Shown piece after piece: positions 24,818 through 33,264 of a stretch of 52,635 nt of DNA. The stretch is taken from positions 1 through 52,635 of the forward strand of contig DATLUG010000033.1 of the NCBI GenBank assembly GCA_035533215.1, given 5' to 3'. A program made the translations under genes and the position numbers. The notes under the pieces were generated by a model, which made no database searches, had not been told where the DNA came from, and saw only the letters and a program-made list of their open reading frames with translations. The first letter of the stretch is position 1. Every line of letters begins with the position of its first letter. This stretch comes from DAHUZL01 sp035533215 (GTDB taxonomy: Bacteria > Chloroflexota > Dormibacteria > Aeolococcales > Bog-877).

Positions 24818-26724
24818 TCCGGACTCGGCGGGGGGGCACGGCCCCGGGCGCCGTGCCCCCGGCCGCCGGGCGCAGGCCGGGCGGGAGGGGAGGGAGAGGG
24901 GGGCGGGGCCGGCGCGGCGGGCCGGCGCTGGCGCTCGCCGCCGCTCTGGCTGCGCTTGCCGCCGCCTGCGGGCCGCCGCCGGCCCCGCCGCGCCGCCCCG
25001 GCCCTCCCCTCTCGGCGGTCGTGCCGCCGTGCCACCGGGTCAGCGTCTTCCCGAGCCCGGGGACCCCGACCGCCTCCGCGACCACCCAGATCAGCTTTCG
25101 GGGCCGCGCGTTCGCTCGGCTGGAGCGGAGCCCGGTCAGCGTGATCGGCTCGCGCACCGGGCGGCACCGGGGGCGGTGGGTCGCGGACAGCGACGGCCAG
25201 GGCGGCAGCCTCTTTCCGACCCGCCCGTTCGCGGCGGGGGAGACCGTGACCGTGCTCACCGGCTTCGCCCTCTGCGGAGCCAGCCGCGACCGCGACCAGT
25301 TCCAGGTGGCGGTCCCGCCGGCGGGGCTTCGCCTCTTTCGGACCTCGACCGCTGCCGGGCCCGCCACAGGGCTGCAGCATTTCCGCTCCGCCCCCGGGCT
25401 GCAGCCGCCGCGGGTCGCGGTCAGCCGGAGCGGCCACTCCGCCCCCGGCGACCTCCTCCTCGCCCCCAAGGAGGGCGACGGATCGGGCGGCCCGATGATC
25501 CTGGGTCCGAACGGCCACCTCATCTGGTTCGATCCGCTGCCGGGGGGGACCAAGGCCACCAACCTGCGGGTGCAGCGCCTCCAGGGCGCGCCGGTGCTGA
25601 CCTGGTGGCAGGGCCAGGTGGTGTCCGGCCACGGCCGGGGGGAGGACCTGATCGCCAACCGGCACTATCGGGTCGTCGCCACCGTGCGGGCCGGCAACGG
25701 GTATGCGGCCGACCTGCACGAGTTCCTCCTGCGTGGTCGCGACACCGCCTGGATCACCGCCTTCAGCCCGGTGGCCCGGGACCTCAGCCAGGTGGGCGGC
25801 CCTGCCGACGGGGCGGTGTGGGACGGCATCGTGGAGGCGATCGACATCCCCACCGGCAACGTCCTCTTCGAATGGCACAGCCTGGGCCACGTCGGGCCGT
25901 CCGCCGCCTACCCGCCCCTCCCCACCGTGGCGGGCGCGCCCTACGACTACTTCCACGTGAACGGGATCAGCCCGCAGCCCGGCGGCACCGTCCTGATCTC
26001 CTCCCGCAACACCGACTCCGCCTACGAGGTGAGCCAGGCGACCGGTCGGGTGCTCTGGCGGCTCGGCGGCCGGTCCAGCAGCCTGCGGATGGAGGGGGGG
26101 ACGTTCTTCCGCCTCCAGCACGACGTCGAATGGCGGGGGAACGGGCTGGTCTCGGTCTTCGACGACGAGGACCAGTCGCCCCGCCGGCTCCCCGCCCGCG
26201 CCCTCCTGCTGCGGGTCCACCTGCGCCTGCGGACGGTGACCCTGGTCGGCGCCTACGGCCACGCACCGCCGCTGCTCGACTCCGCCCAGGGCAACGTGCA
26301 GATCCTGCCGGACGGCCACCTGCTGATCGGCTGGGGCTCCCAGCCCGCCACCACCGAGGTGAGCCGCAGCGGGCGGGTCGTCATGACGGCGACGCTTTCC
26401 GCCGGTAACAGCTACCGCGCGTACCGGGGGCGGTGGACCGGGCTGCCGCCCGGACCTCCCCAGCTGGCGGTGGGGACCCGCGGCGGGGGCGGTGTCACCG
26501 CGTATGCGAGCTGGAACGGGGCGACCGAGGTCCATCGCTGGGAGCTCCTCGCCGGCTCCAGCCCGACCGCCCTGGCGGCGGTGCGGTCGTGGCGCCGGCG
26601 GGGCTTCGAGACCGGGCTGCCGGTGCCGGTGGCGGCGGCGTACGTCGCGGTGCGAGCAGAGACGTCCACCGGCACGGTGCTCGGAACGTCGGCGGCGGTG
26701 TCGACCGCCGGCGCGGGCGGATGA
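24814..26724 (+). CDS. Arylsulfotransferase (ASST) family lipoprotein, copy 2
   Basis: A 636-residue paralogue of the preceding gene with the same order of segments (LTWWQGQVV, ADLHEFLLRG, WDGIVEAID, FEWHSLGHVG, DYFHVNGISPQPGG, SSRNTDSAYEV, FRLQHDVEW, YASWNGATEV). Its N-terminus differs: a long Gly/Arg-rich segment, then a hydrophobic stretch ending LAALAAACGPPP. This is a good lipobox, so this copy is probably membrane-anchored while copy 1 is secreted. The GTG start overlaps the previous stop (GTGA). It probably arose by tandem duplication. Active-site His residues cannot be assigned with certainty. Confidence 0.82.
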   Translation: MIRTRRGGTAPGAVPPAAGRRPGGRGGRGGRGRRGGPALALAAALAALAAACGPPPAPPRRPGPPLSAVVPPCHRVSVFPSPGTPTASATTQISFRGRAFARLERSPVSVIGSRTGRHRGRWVADSDGQGGSLFPTRPFAAGETVTVLTGFALCGASRDRDQFQVAVPPAGLRLFRTSTAAGPATGLQHFRSAPGLQPPRVAVSRSGHSAPGDLLLAPKEGDGSGGPMILGPNGHLIWFDPLPGGTKATNLRVQRLQGAPVLTWWQGQVVSGHGRGEDLIANRHYRVVATVRAGNGYAADLHEFLLRGRDTAWITAFSPVARDLSQVGGPADGAVWDGIVEAIDIPTGNVLFEWHSLGHVGPSAAYPPLPTVAGAPYDYFHVNGISPQPGGTVLISSRNTDSAYEVSQATGRVLWRLGGRSSSLRMEGGTFFRLQHDVEWRGNGLVSVFDDEDQSPRRLPARALLLRVHLRLRTVTLVGAYGHAPPLLDSAQGNVQILPDGHLLIGWGSQPATTEVSRSGRVVMTATLSAGNSYRAYRGRWTGLPPGPPQLAVGTRGGGGVTAYASWNGATEVHRWELLAGSSPTALAAVRSWRRRGFETGLPVPVAAAYVAVRAETSTGTVLGTSAAVSTAGAGG

Positions 26725-27335
26725 GCGGGGCGGACGGGCGGGGGGCGGTCTTCCTGGCGGCGGCGGTGCCGATCGGTCGGGACCAGGCGCTGGCCGCGGC
26801 GGTCACCGGCCTGGCCCGGTTGGACCCAGAGCTGGCCCCGGTGGACCCCGCCGGCCTGCACGTGACCGTGCATTTCTTCGGACCGCTCCCGGCCTCGGGG
26901 CAGGAGCGCGCCGCCCGCGTGCTGCGCGCGGTCGCGGCCGTCCACCACCCCTTCGACCTCACCCTGGCCGGGCTCGGGGCCTTCCCCAGCTGGGGACGGC
27001 CGCGGGTGCTGTGGCTGGGCTGCGTCGAGGGCGACCAGCACCTGCTCGCAATCCGTCGGACCGGGCAGGCGATCCTCGCCGCCCACGGCTTCGTGCCCGG
27101 CGCCCAGCCCTACCGGCCCCACTGCACGGTCGCCCGGGTTCGGCCGGCCTGCTCCCCGGGGCTCCCCGCCCGGCTGGGCGCTGCCGGCGGATGGCCCGAC
27201 GGCCGGCCCCGCACCTTCCCGGTGGCGGAGCTCCGACTGATGCAGTCGGTCAACCGCCCGGATGGACCCGCCGCCTACCGCACCCTCGTGACGGCGCCGC
27301 TCGCCGGCCCCCGGACCGATCCGCCGGCGGCCTGA
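26721..27335 (+). CDS. thpR: RNA 2',3'-cyclic phosphodiesterase (2'-5' RNA ligase family)
   Basis: A 204-residue 2H phosphoesterase. It carries the two HxTx motifs, HVTV in GLHVTVHFFG near residue 50 and HCTV in RPHCTVARV near 135, that form the catalytic pair. The family hydrolyses 2',3'-cyclic phosphate RNA ends and can ligate 2'-5' in vitro. The ATG overlaps the stop of the ASST lipoprotein gene, so it is co-transcribed with genes of apparently unrelated function. Length is normal for the family. Confidence 0.88.
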   Translation: MSGADGRGAVFLAAAVPIGRDQALAAAVTGLARLDPELAPVDPAGLHVTVHFFGPLPASGQERAARVLRAVAAVHHPFDLTLAGLGAFPSWGRPRVLWLGCVEGDQHLLAIRRTGQAILAAHGFVPGAQPYRPHCTVARVRPACSPGLPARLGAAGGWPDGRPRTFPVAELRLMQSVNRPDGPAAYRTLVTAPLAGPRTDPPAA

Positions 27336-27389
27336 CGCCGGGAGGGGCGCCGCCCGGCCACCGCCCCGAACCGCCGCGGCCGGCGCTGC

Positions 27390-27411
27390 CCGTCCGGGGT
27401 GCCCGGGACGG
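27390..27411. terminator. Hairpin between convergent thpR and lysR-type genes
   Basis: CCGTCC (27390-27395) pairs with GGACGG (27406-27411) around a 10-nt GC-rich loop in the 147-bp convergent gap. It is a modest candidate for a bidirectional terminator. Confidence 0.3.
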
Positions 27412-27482
27412 ACAGGCGGAGAGGGCGCCCTCCCGTCGCGCGCCGGCGCCGACCGGCACCCGTTGGCACACCGCGCCGCCCG

Positions 27483-28421
27483 CTAGCCCACCGGGAGGTG
27501 GTGGGGATCCTGGGGCTGGAGAGCCCCGACCCCATCACCGCGGACGCCCTCCCCGTAGCGGTCCACGCAGAACTGGGCCAGCTCGCGGACGATCGTTCGG
27601 ATGGCCCGGTCCGCGTAGTGGCCGCGTTCCCAGGCGGCAAAGAGGGGAAGACGGATGGGGCCGTCGACACCCTCCACCACCAGGGACAGGAGCCCGAAGC
27701 GGGGGTCGTCCGACACCACCGCCACCCCGTGCCCGGTCGCGGCCAGCGCCTGCGCCACCTGGGGCAGGCGGCAGTCGGTGACCCTGCCATAGGTGAGGCC
27801 GAGCTGCTGGAGGGCGCTGTCGAGGAGGCGGCGGGTGGTGTGCTCTCTGGTGGGCAGCAGCAGCGTCTCGCCGGTGAGCTCGACCAGCGAGACCCGCGCT
27901 CGACCGGCCCACGGGTGCCCGGCGGGCACGTAGGCAAAGATCGGCAGCCGTGCCAGCAGGACCACGTTGACATCGGCGATCGGCGGGGTCGCGGCGACGA
28001 GCAGGTCCGCCCCGCGGGCGAGCGCGGTGGGCAAGCGCTCCGGCGGCTCGTCCACCACCCGCAGCAGCGGTCGGGACGCACCCAGGGTGGCGAGGTAGGG
28101 AGCGACGATGTCGTTGATGGCCACCGCCGGCCCGACCAGGTCGAGGTGGGGCACCAGCCCGGTGCGAAGCTCGGTCGCGGTCCAGCGCACGTGGTCGGCT
28201 CGGGTGAGCAGCTCCTGCACCGGGATGAGCAGCTGCCGGCCGGCCGCGCTCAGCTGGAGGCGGCCGCGGGTCCTGCGGAACAGCTCCAGCCCCAGCTCCC
28301 GCTCCAGCTGATGCAGCTGGCGGGAGAGCGACGGCTGCGCCACGTTGACCGCCCGGGCGGCCTGGGTGACCGATCCCGCCTCGGCGACCGCCACGAGGTA
28401 GCGCAGGACCCGAAGCTCCAC
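27483..28421 (-). CDS. LysR family transcriptional regulator
   Basis: A 312-residue regulator. The N-terminal helix-turn-helix is at residues 3-60 (YLVAVAEAGSVTQAARAVNVAQPSLSRQ in pieces; LERELGLELFRRTRGRLQLS), and the effector-binding domain covers about 90-295. The GTG at 28421 has GGGAGG 5 nt upstream. It is divergent from the solute-binding lipoprotein and the catabolic genes that follow. TGGAC/GTCCA half-sites in the shared 216-bp region suit LysR control of both directions. The frame is open much further upstream but without homology. Confidence 0.9.
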   Translation of the reverse strand: MELRVLRYLVAVAEAGSVTQAARAVNVAQPSLSRQLHQLERELGLELFRRTRGRLQLSAAGRQLLIPVQELLTRADHVRWTATELRTGLVPHLDLVGPAVAINDIVAPYLATLGASRPLLRVVDEPPERLPTALARGADLLVAATPPIADVNVVLLARLPIFAYVPAGHPWAGRARVSLVELTGETLLLPTREHTTRRLLDSALQQLGLTYGRVTDCRLPQVAQALAATGHGVAVVSDDPRFGLLSLVVEGVDGPIRLPLFAAWERGHYADRAIRTIVRELAQFCVDRYGEGVRGDGVGALQPQDPHHLPVG

Positions 28422-28462
28422 CCCGTCCTCCCGTCGACCGAACGCTCGGGCCCCCAGCCGAA

Positions 28463-28468
28463 AGCATA
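28463..28468 (-). promoter_or_regulatory. Candidate -10 of the lysR-type gene
   Basis: TATGCT on the minus strand lies about 42 nt before the GTG start, leaving room for the visible Shine-Dalgarno sequence. The -35-like TGGACG (28493-28488) lies inside the proposed LysR operator, which would give autorepression. Spacer is 19 bp, so the match is moderate. Confidence 0.35.
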
Positions 28469-28479
28469 CCCGCCGGGTC

Positions 28480-28509
28480 TGGACAGGCGTCCATTCAAGT
28501 ATTGGACAG
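28480..28509. promoter_or_regulatory. LysR-type operator region
   Basis: TGGACAG at 28480-28486 recurs at 28503-28509, 23 bp apart (about two helical turns). GTCCA at 28489-28493 pairs with both copies, making inverted repeats TGGAC-N4-GTCCA and GTCCA-N9-TGGAC. Repeated half-sites in a divergent lysR intergenic region are the usual recognition and activation sites. Confidence 0.5.
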
Positions 28510-28637
28510 CATGAGCGCGGCGTGGGAGAATCGCCGACGACCGGCTGGGCCGAGGCGGGAGGAGGGTACAGGGGTTCGCCGATGACGCGCCCCGGCGCCG
28601 CTCGGCCCGCCCGGCGGCGTCTGGAGGGGGATGGCTG

Positions 28638-30446
28638 ATGGCTCGGATGGTGTGGTCGCGGTGGCAGCGATCCGTTCTCGCGGTGGCGCTCGCGGCCGTG
28701 CTGGTGACAGCCGGCTGCGGGGCCGCCCCCGCGCCCCGTCCCGCCCACCGGGGAACCGTCACGTTCGCGATGAGCCCGGGACGCAGTCCCTACTGGATCT
28801 TCCCGATCCCCACCCCCAACACCTGGTACGTCAACAACTTCCTGCTCGAGGAACAGCTGTACCGGCCCCTCTACTGGGTCGGTCGGACCGGTCAGCCGGT
28901 GGTGAACGAGCGGCTCAGCCTGGCCGACCTGCCCACCTACAGCAACGGTGGACGCACCCTCACCATCACCCTCAAGCCGTACCGCTGGTCCGACGGCCGG
29001 CCGGTCACCAGCCGGGACGTCGAGATGTGGATCAACCTGGTCTCGGCGGAGAAGGGGCAGTACGGACCGTACCTGCCGGGGCTCTTCCCGTCCAACCTCA
29101 GGCACGTCAGCTATCCCAATCCGCGCACGGTGGTGATGACCTTCGACAAGGCCTTCAACCACACCTGGCTGCTGCTCCAGCAGCTGTCGTTCCTGGACCC
29201 GCTGCCGCAGCAGGCGTGGGACCGCACCGCCGCCGCCGGACCGATCGGGAACTACGACCGAACCCCGGGGGGGGCCCGAGCGGTGTACCGATTCCTCGCC
29301 CGCCAGTCCGGCACCCCCGGCACCTACACCAGCAACCCCCTGTGGAAGGTGGTCGACGGACCGTGGCGGCTCACGGCCTACGACGCGACCACCGGTCTCA
29401 GCGTGTTCCGCCCCAACCCCGGCTACTCGGGTCCCGACCGGGCGAAGCTGGCCAAGTTCGAGCTGGTGCCGTTCACCAGCGACTCCGCCGAGTTCAACGC
29501 CCTCCGCAGCGGCCAGCTCACCTATGGCTACGTGCCGTTCACCGACGTGAGCCAGATCGGGTTGCTCCGGCGGCAGGGCTTCCAGGTCGCTCCCTGGAAG
29601 TGGGAGACGACCAGCATGGCCGAGGTCAACTTCACCAATCCCGCCACCAAGGCCATCCTCCACCAGCTCTACATCCGCCAGGCGCTGGAGCGGCTGGTCG
29701 ACCAGCCCCTCTACATCCGCGACGTCTGGCACGGCTACGCGACGCCGACCTATGGACCGGTTCCCACCGTGAACGGGTCCACCCTGGCGGACCGGGCCGA
29801 GCATTCCAACCTGTACCCGTTCAGCGTCGCCGCCGCCCGGCGGCTCCTCGCCGCGCACGGCTGGGCGATCCACCCCGGGGGGGCCGACACCTGCAGCCGC
29901 CCTGGCGGCGGCGCCGGCCAGTGCGGAGCCGGGGTGAGGGCGGGGAGCCAGCTCGCCCTGACCTTCATCTACTCCTCGGGCGACGTGCCGCTGGACCAGG
30001 AGGTCCAGGCCTACAAGTCGGCCGCCTCGGGGGCGGGGGTCGACATCAGGCTCGACGAGCACTCGGTCAGCGAGATGTACTCCCTCACCGGCGTCTGCCC
30101 GACGGCGCCCCCCTGCCGCTGGGACCTCAACACCTACTCGCCGGCCCAGTGGAACTGGGGTCCCGGGGGGGCGTTCCCGAGCGCGGAACAGATCTGGGGC
30201 ACGGGCAACTACTGGGGCGGCGGCTACCACAGCGCCGAGGTCGACCACCTCATCGCGTCGGTGCGGACCGCGCCCGGCCTCGCTCCCCTGTACCGCCTGG
30301 AGACCTACCTCGCCCAGCAGGTGGTGGGGCTGTGGCTGCCGCTTCCCGACTACCAGATCTCCGCCATCCGGACCACCCTCCACGGTGCCCTCCCCCAGGA
30401 CATCTACGCCCAGATCGACCCTGCGACGTGGTCGCTGGCGGGGTGA
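28638..30446 (+). CDS. Family 5 extracellular solute-binding lipoprotein (peptide/opine/nickel type)
   Basis: A 602-residue SBP_bac_5 lipoprotein. The signal peptide ends in a lipobox LVTAGC with Cys27. The mature part has the family pattern: LYRPLYWVG, LKPYRWSDGRPVTSRDVEMWI near 115, VFRPNPGYSG, and RQALERLVDQPLYI. It would capture a peptide- or amide-like ligand at the cell surface. Unusually, no ABC permease or ATPase of this class is encoded nearby, so it must use a transporter elsewhere. GGAGG stands 10 nt before the ATG. It is the first gene of the LysR-divergent catabolic set. Confidence 0.88.
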   Translation: MARMVWSRWQRSVLAVALAAVLVTAGCGAAPAPRPAHRGTVTFAMSPGRSPYWIFPIPTPNTWYVNNFLLEEQLYRPLYWVGRTGQPVVNERLSLADLPTYSNGGRTLTITLKPYRWSDGRPVTSRDVEMWINLVSAEKGQYGPYLPGLFPSNLRHVSYPNPRTVVMTFDKAFNHTWLLLQQLSFLDPLPQQAWDRTAAAGPIGNYDRTPGGARAVYRFLARQSGTPGTYTSNPLWKVVDGPWRLTAYDATTGLSVFRPNPGYSGPDRAKLAKFELVPFTSDSAEFNALRSGQLTYGYVPFTDVSQIGLLRRQGFQVAPWKWETTSMAEVNFTNPATKAILHQLYIRQALERLVDQPLYIRDVWHGYATPTYGPVPTVNGSTLADRAEHSNLYPFSVAAARRLLAAHGWAIHPGGADTCSRPGGGAGQCGAGVRAGSQLALTFIYSSGDVPLDQEVQAYKSAASGAGVDIRLDEHSVSEMYSLTGVCPTAPPCRWDLNTYSPAQWNWGPGGAFPSAEQIWGTGNYWGGGYHSAEVDHLIASVRTAPGLAPLYRLETYLAQQVVGLWLPLPDYQISAIRTTLHGALPQDIYAQIDPATWSLAG

Positions 30447-30468
30447 GCGGAGGACCGGCGGGGGGCGC

Positions 30469-30492
30469 GGCCCCTCGCCCGGGCGAGGGGCC
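30469..30492 (+). terminator. 24-bp perfect palindrome after the solute-binding gene
   Basis: A perfect palindrome with 12-bp arms (GGCCCCTCGCCC and its complement) lies 22 bp after the stop codon and 12 bp before the next ATG. It would form a stable hairpin, probably an attenuator or mRNA-stabilising element that lets the binding protein be made in excess over the enzymes. Confidence 0.5.
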
Positions 30493-30504
30493 AGGCGGGG
30501 GCCG

Positions 30505-31290
30505 ATGAGGCTCCCGCCTGGCACCGCCAGCGCCTGCGCCGTCACCTTCGACTTCGACGCCGAGGAGGTCTGGCTGGGCGAGGACCCCGCCAATGCCGAC
30601 CGCCCCGGGGTGCTCTCCCAGGGGCGCTACGGCGCCAGGGTGGCGGTGCCGCTCATCCTCGAGGAGCTGCGCCGCGCCGAGGTCCTGAGCACCTTCTTCG
30701 TGCCCGGGCGGGTGGCGGAGCGGCACCCGGAGCGGGTGGAGGCGATCGTCGCCCAGGGGCACGAGCTCGCCCACCACGGCTACCGGCACGTGTCGCCCAC
30801 CCGGCTCTCCGCCGACCAGGAGGCGGACGAGTTCGGTCGCGCGCTGGCGGTCCTGCAGCGGTTCCAGCCGGTGATCCGGGGATACCGCTCACCGTCGTGG
30901 GACTTCAGCCCGCACACCCTTCGGATCCTGGCGGCCCACCGCATCGTCTACTCCTCCAACCTCATGGACGACATCCGCCCCTATCGCCACCCGGACCATC
31001 CGGTGGTGGAGCTGCCGGTCCACTGGACCCTCGACGACGCGCCCCATTTCTGGTTCGCCGGTGACGTCTGGAGCAAGAGCATCTCCGCCCCCGACCGCGT
31101 CGCCCAGATCTGGGAGGGGGAGCTCCAGGGCATCCGCGAGCTGGGCGGGGCCTGCATCCTCACCATGCACCCCCAGATCATCGGGCGACCGTCGCGATTG
31201 CCCCTGCTGGGGCGCTTCATCGCTCGGGCGCGAGCGAGCGGCGACGTCTGGCTGGCGACCTGCGCCGACATCGCCGCCGCGGTACCCTGA
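30505..31290 (+). CDS. Polysaccharide deacetylase family (CE4, PuuE/cyclic imidase-like) hydrolase
   Basis: A 261-residue NodB-fold protein without a signal peptide, so cytoplasmic. It has the Asp motif TFDFDAEE (residues 14-21), a metal-binding segment GHELAHHGYRH near 84-94, GYRSPSWDFSPHTL and the late His motif LTMHPQIIGR. Cytoplasmic members related to PuuE and HpPgdA often cleave cyclic amides (allantoin or imides) rather than polysaccharides. Its place between a solute-binding protein and hydantoinase-type genes supports C-N ring opening. It overlaps the next gene by one base (TGATG). Confidence 0.82.
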   Translation: MRLPPGTASACAVTFDFDAEEVWLGEDPANADRPGVLSQGRYGARVAVPLILEELRRAEVLSTFFVPGRVAERHPERVEAIVAQGHELAHHGYRHVSPTRLSADQEADEFGRALAVLQRFQPVIRGYRSPSWDFSPHTLRILAAHRIVYSSNLMDDIRPYRHPDHPVVELPVHWTLDDAPHFWFAGDVWSKSISAPDRVAQIWEGELQGIRELGGACILTMHPQIIGRPSRLPLLGRFIARARASGDVWLATCADIAAAVP

Positions 31291-32051
31291 TGCGGGTCCT
31301 CGTCACCGGCGCCGCGGGAGAGCTCGGCCGCGGCCTCGCCCTGCGGCTCGCCGGCGATGGGCACGCGCTCGGGCTGTTCGACCGGGACGACACCGTCGCG
31401 AGGGTGGCGGCGGCGCTGGCGGCCGCAGGGGGGGTCCTCGCCTGCAGCGGCGACGTCACCGACGACAAGGCGGTGGAGGGGGCGGTGGACCAGATGGTGG
31501 CGCGCTTCGGCGGCGTGGACGCCCTCGTCCACTGCGCCGGGGTCGGGGGCCCGGCGACGGACGTCGTCGACACCCCGTTGACGGCGTTCCGCCATGTGGT
31601 GGAGGTGAATCTGGTGGGCGCCTTTCTGATGGCCCGAGCGGTGGCACGGCGTTTGATCGCGCAGGGCAGCGGCGGGGTGGTGGTCAACGTCGGGTCGGTC
31701 TTCGGCGAGCAGGCGGTGCGCGGCGCAGCTGGCTACTGTGCCGCCAAGGGCGGCCTGCGCCAGCTGACCCAGTCGCTGGCGCTGGAGCTCGCCCCCCACC
31801 GGATCCGGGTCAACACCGTGGCGCCCGGCAACATGGCGACCGGGATGCACTGGGACGAGCTGCGGGCCCGCGCCCTCCGCAACCGCACCGACTTCGAGCG
31901 CGAGCAGGACCTGGTGCTGCGGTCGATCCCGCTGGGGCGGTTCGGCACCGGCGCGGACCTGGCCGGGGCGGTGACCTGGCTCCTCTCCGCTGACGCGGAC
32001 TACGTGACCGGCCAGACGCTGGCGGTCAACGGCGGCATCCTGCTCTCGTGA
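31290..32051 (+). CDS. Short-chain dehydrogenase/reductase
   Basis: A 253-residue classical SDR. The Gly-rich cofactor motif is TGAAGELG (residues 6-13), followed by the Asp-rich end of beta-2 in LFDRDD, which favours NAD(H). The active site is Ser in VNVGSVFGE and YCAAK near 148. The C-terminal part ends DYVTGQTLAVNGG. It would oxidise or reduce an alcohol/ketone intermediate. It is coupled to the upstream hydrolase and overlaps the next SDR by 4 bp. Confidence 0.88.
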   Translation: MRVLVTGAAGELGRGLALRLAGDGHALGLFDRDDTVARVAAALAAAGGVLACSGDVTDDKAVEGAVDQMVARFGGVDALVHCAGVGGPATDVVDTPLTAFRHVVEVNLVGAFLMARAVARRLIAQGSGGVVVNVGSVFGEQAVRGAAGYCAAKGGLRQLTQSLALELAPHRIRVNTVAPGNMATGMHWDELRARALRNRTDFEREQDLVLRSIPLGRFGTGADLAGAVTWLLSADADYVTGQTLAVNGGILLS

Positions 32052-32791
32052 CCGCCGGGCTCGAAGGGCGGCGCGCGCTGGTGACCGGAGGCGCCTCCGG
32101 GATCGGCGCGGCGGCGACCTCGGCCCTGCGCCGAGCGGGAGCGCGGGTGGTGGCGCTCGACCGCAGCTTCGGGGCGCCCGGCGGGCCGCCCGCCGGGCCC
32201 GGCCAGGTCCCCTGCGCCGTCGAGGACGCCGCCGCCGTCGCCAGGGCGGTGGCGGCCGCCGCGGCCGAGCTGGGCGGACCGCCCGACCGACTGGTCAACG
32301 CCGCCGGGATCTACCGCGTCGGCCCCCTCGATGTCACGAGCGCCGCGGCGTGGGACGAGGTGCTGGCCGTCAACCTGCGCGGGACCTTCCTCGTCAGCCA
32401 GGCCGTGGCGCGAGGGCTGGACGGTTCGGGCGGCGGCAGCATCGTCTGCCTGGCCTCGGTCGCGGCCGAGCGGGCCGACCGCAGGGAGCCGAGCGCCGCC
32501 TACGCGGCCAGCAAGGCCGGGGTGGCCGCCCTCACCCGTCAGATGGCGGTGGAGTGGGCGCCGGCCGGGATCCGCGTCAATGCGGTGGCGCCGGGCGTGA
32601 TCGACACCCCGATGCTGCGCCTGATGGACGACGCCGCCGCCGGGGCGGCGTATGTCGAGACGGCGGTGCCGCTGGGTCGGCTCGGACGCGCCGACGAGGT
32701 GGCGGCGGTGATCGTGTTCCTGCTCTCCGACGCCGCCGCCTACGTGACCGGCACGGTGGTGACGGTCGACGGCGGCCTCAGCATCCTGTGA
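32048..32791 (+). CDS. Short-chain dehydrogenase/reductase
   Basis: A 247-residue classical SDR, FabG-like. TGGASGIG is at residues 13-20, an Asp (ALDRS) at the end of beta-2, NAAG near 90, Ser in CLASVAAE, and YAASK as the catalytic pair. The C-terminus is DAAAYVTGTVVTVDGG. The GTG start overlaps the previous stop (GTGA). Two consecutive non-identical SDRs suggest two redox steps or two stereochemical outcomes in one pathway. Confidence 0.88.
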   Translation: MTAGLEGRRALVTGGASGIGAAATSALRRAGARVVALDRSFGAPGGPPAGPGQVPCAVEDAAAVARAVAAAAAELGGPPDRLVNAAGIYRVGPLDVTSAAAWDEVLAVNLRGTFLVSQAVARGLDGSGGGSIVCLASVAAERADRREPSAAYAASKAGVAALTRQMAVEWAPAGIRVNAVAPGVIDTPMLRLMDDAAAGAAYVETAVPLGRLGRADEVAAVIVFLLSDAAAYVTGTVVTVDGGLSIL

Positions 32792-33264
32792 GGCGGCCAT
32801 GACCGCTGTGCCCCACCTGCGCGGGTCCGGAGCGGCACGGGAGGGCGGCCGCCGGTGCGGGGCGGGAGCCCTGGACCGTGTGCACCGGTCGCGGGCCGCC
32901 ACCCGCGACCGCTTTCGGGCTCGGGCAGCCTGGGAGTGGCCCACGGTGCTGGCGGAAGCGCGGGCCGGTGCCCCACCCCTCGCGGCATCCCGCCCCGCCC
33001 ACCTGGGGGAGCGGGCGGCCCCGGCGGTGGGGGCCGGTGCCGACCGGGACGACATCCTGGCCCTCACCCACCCTGCTGAGATCCCGGTCCCGACCCGGCG
33101 GACCGGAGCGCCATCGTGGCTGCGGTCCTGATGGACCCCGGCACCGTCGAGGTGGGGGTCCCCGAGCGGACGCGCACCAGGTCGCAGCGGCTCCGGGGCC
33201 ACCGCACCGTCCCCGATCGTGGCCCCGGCTCGATCGAGGCCGATCCGGCGCCGGCGGTGCCCCT
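32792..33264. other. Gene-poor gap inside the catabolic cluster
   Basis: 473 bp with no convincing gene. A 110-codon ATG frame (32799-33131) is Arg/Ala/Pro-rich without recognisable domains or a good ribosome site, and looks spurious. It separates the SDR pair from the oxidoreductase-hydantoinase genes, so a promoter may lie here, but no clear -35/-10 pair was found. Confidence 0.5.

Noticed and set aside
27483..30593. Very long antisense reading frames, for example over the solute-binding gene
   Set aside because: They are shadows of genes on the other strand, lack family motifs and have Arg/Gly/Pro-rich composition.
32799..33131. 110-residue gene after the second SDR
   Set aside because: Arg/Ala/Pro-rich composition, no domain, weak ribosome site; typical chance reading frame at this GC content.
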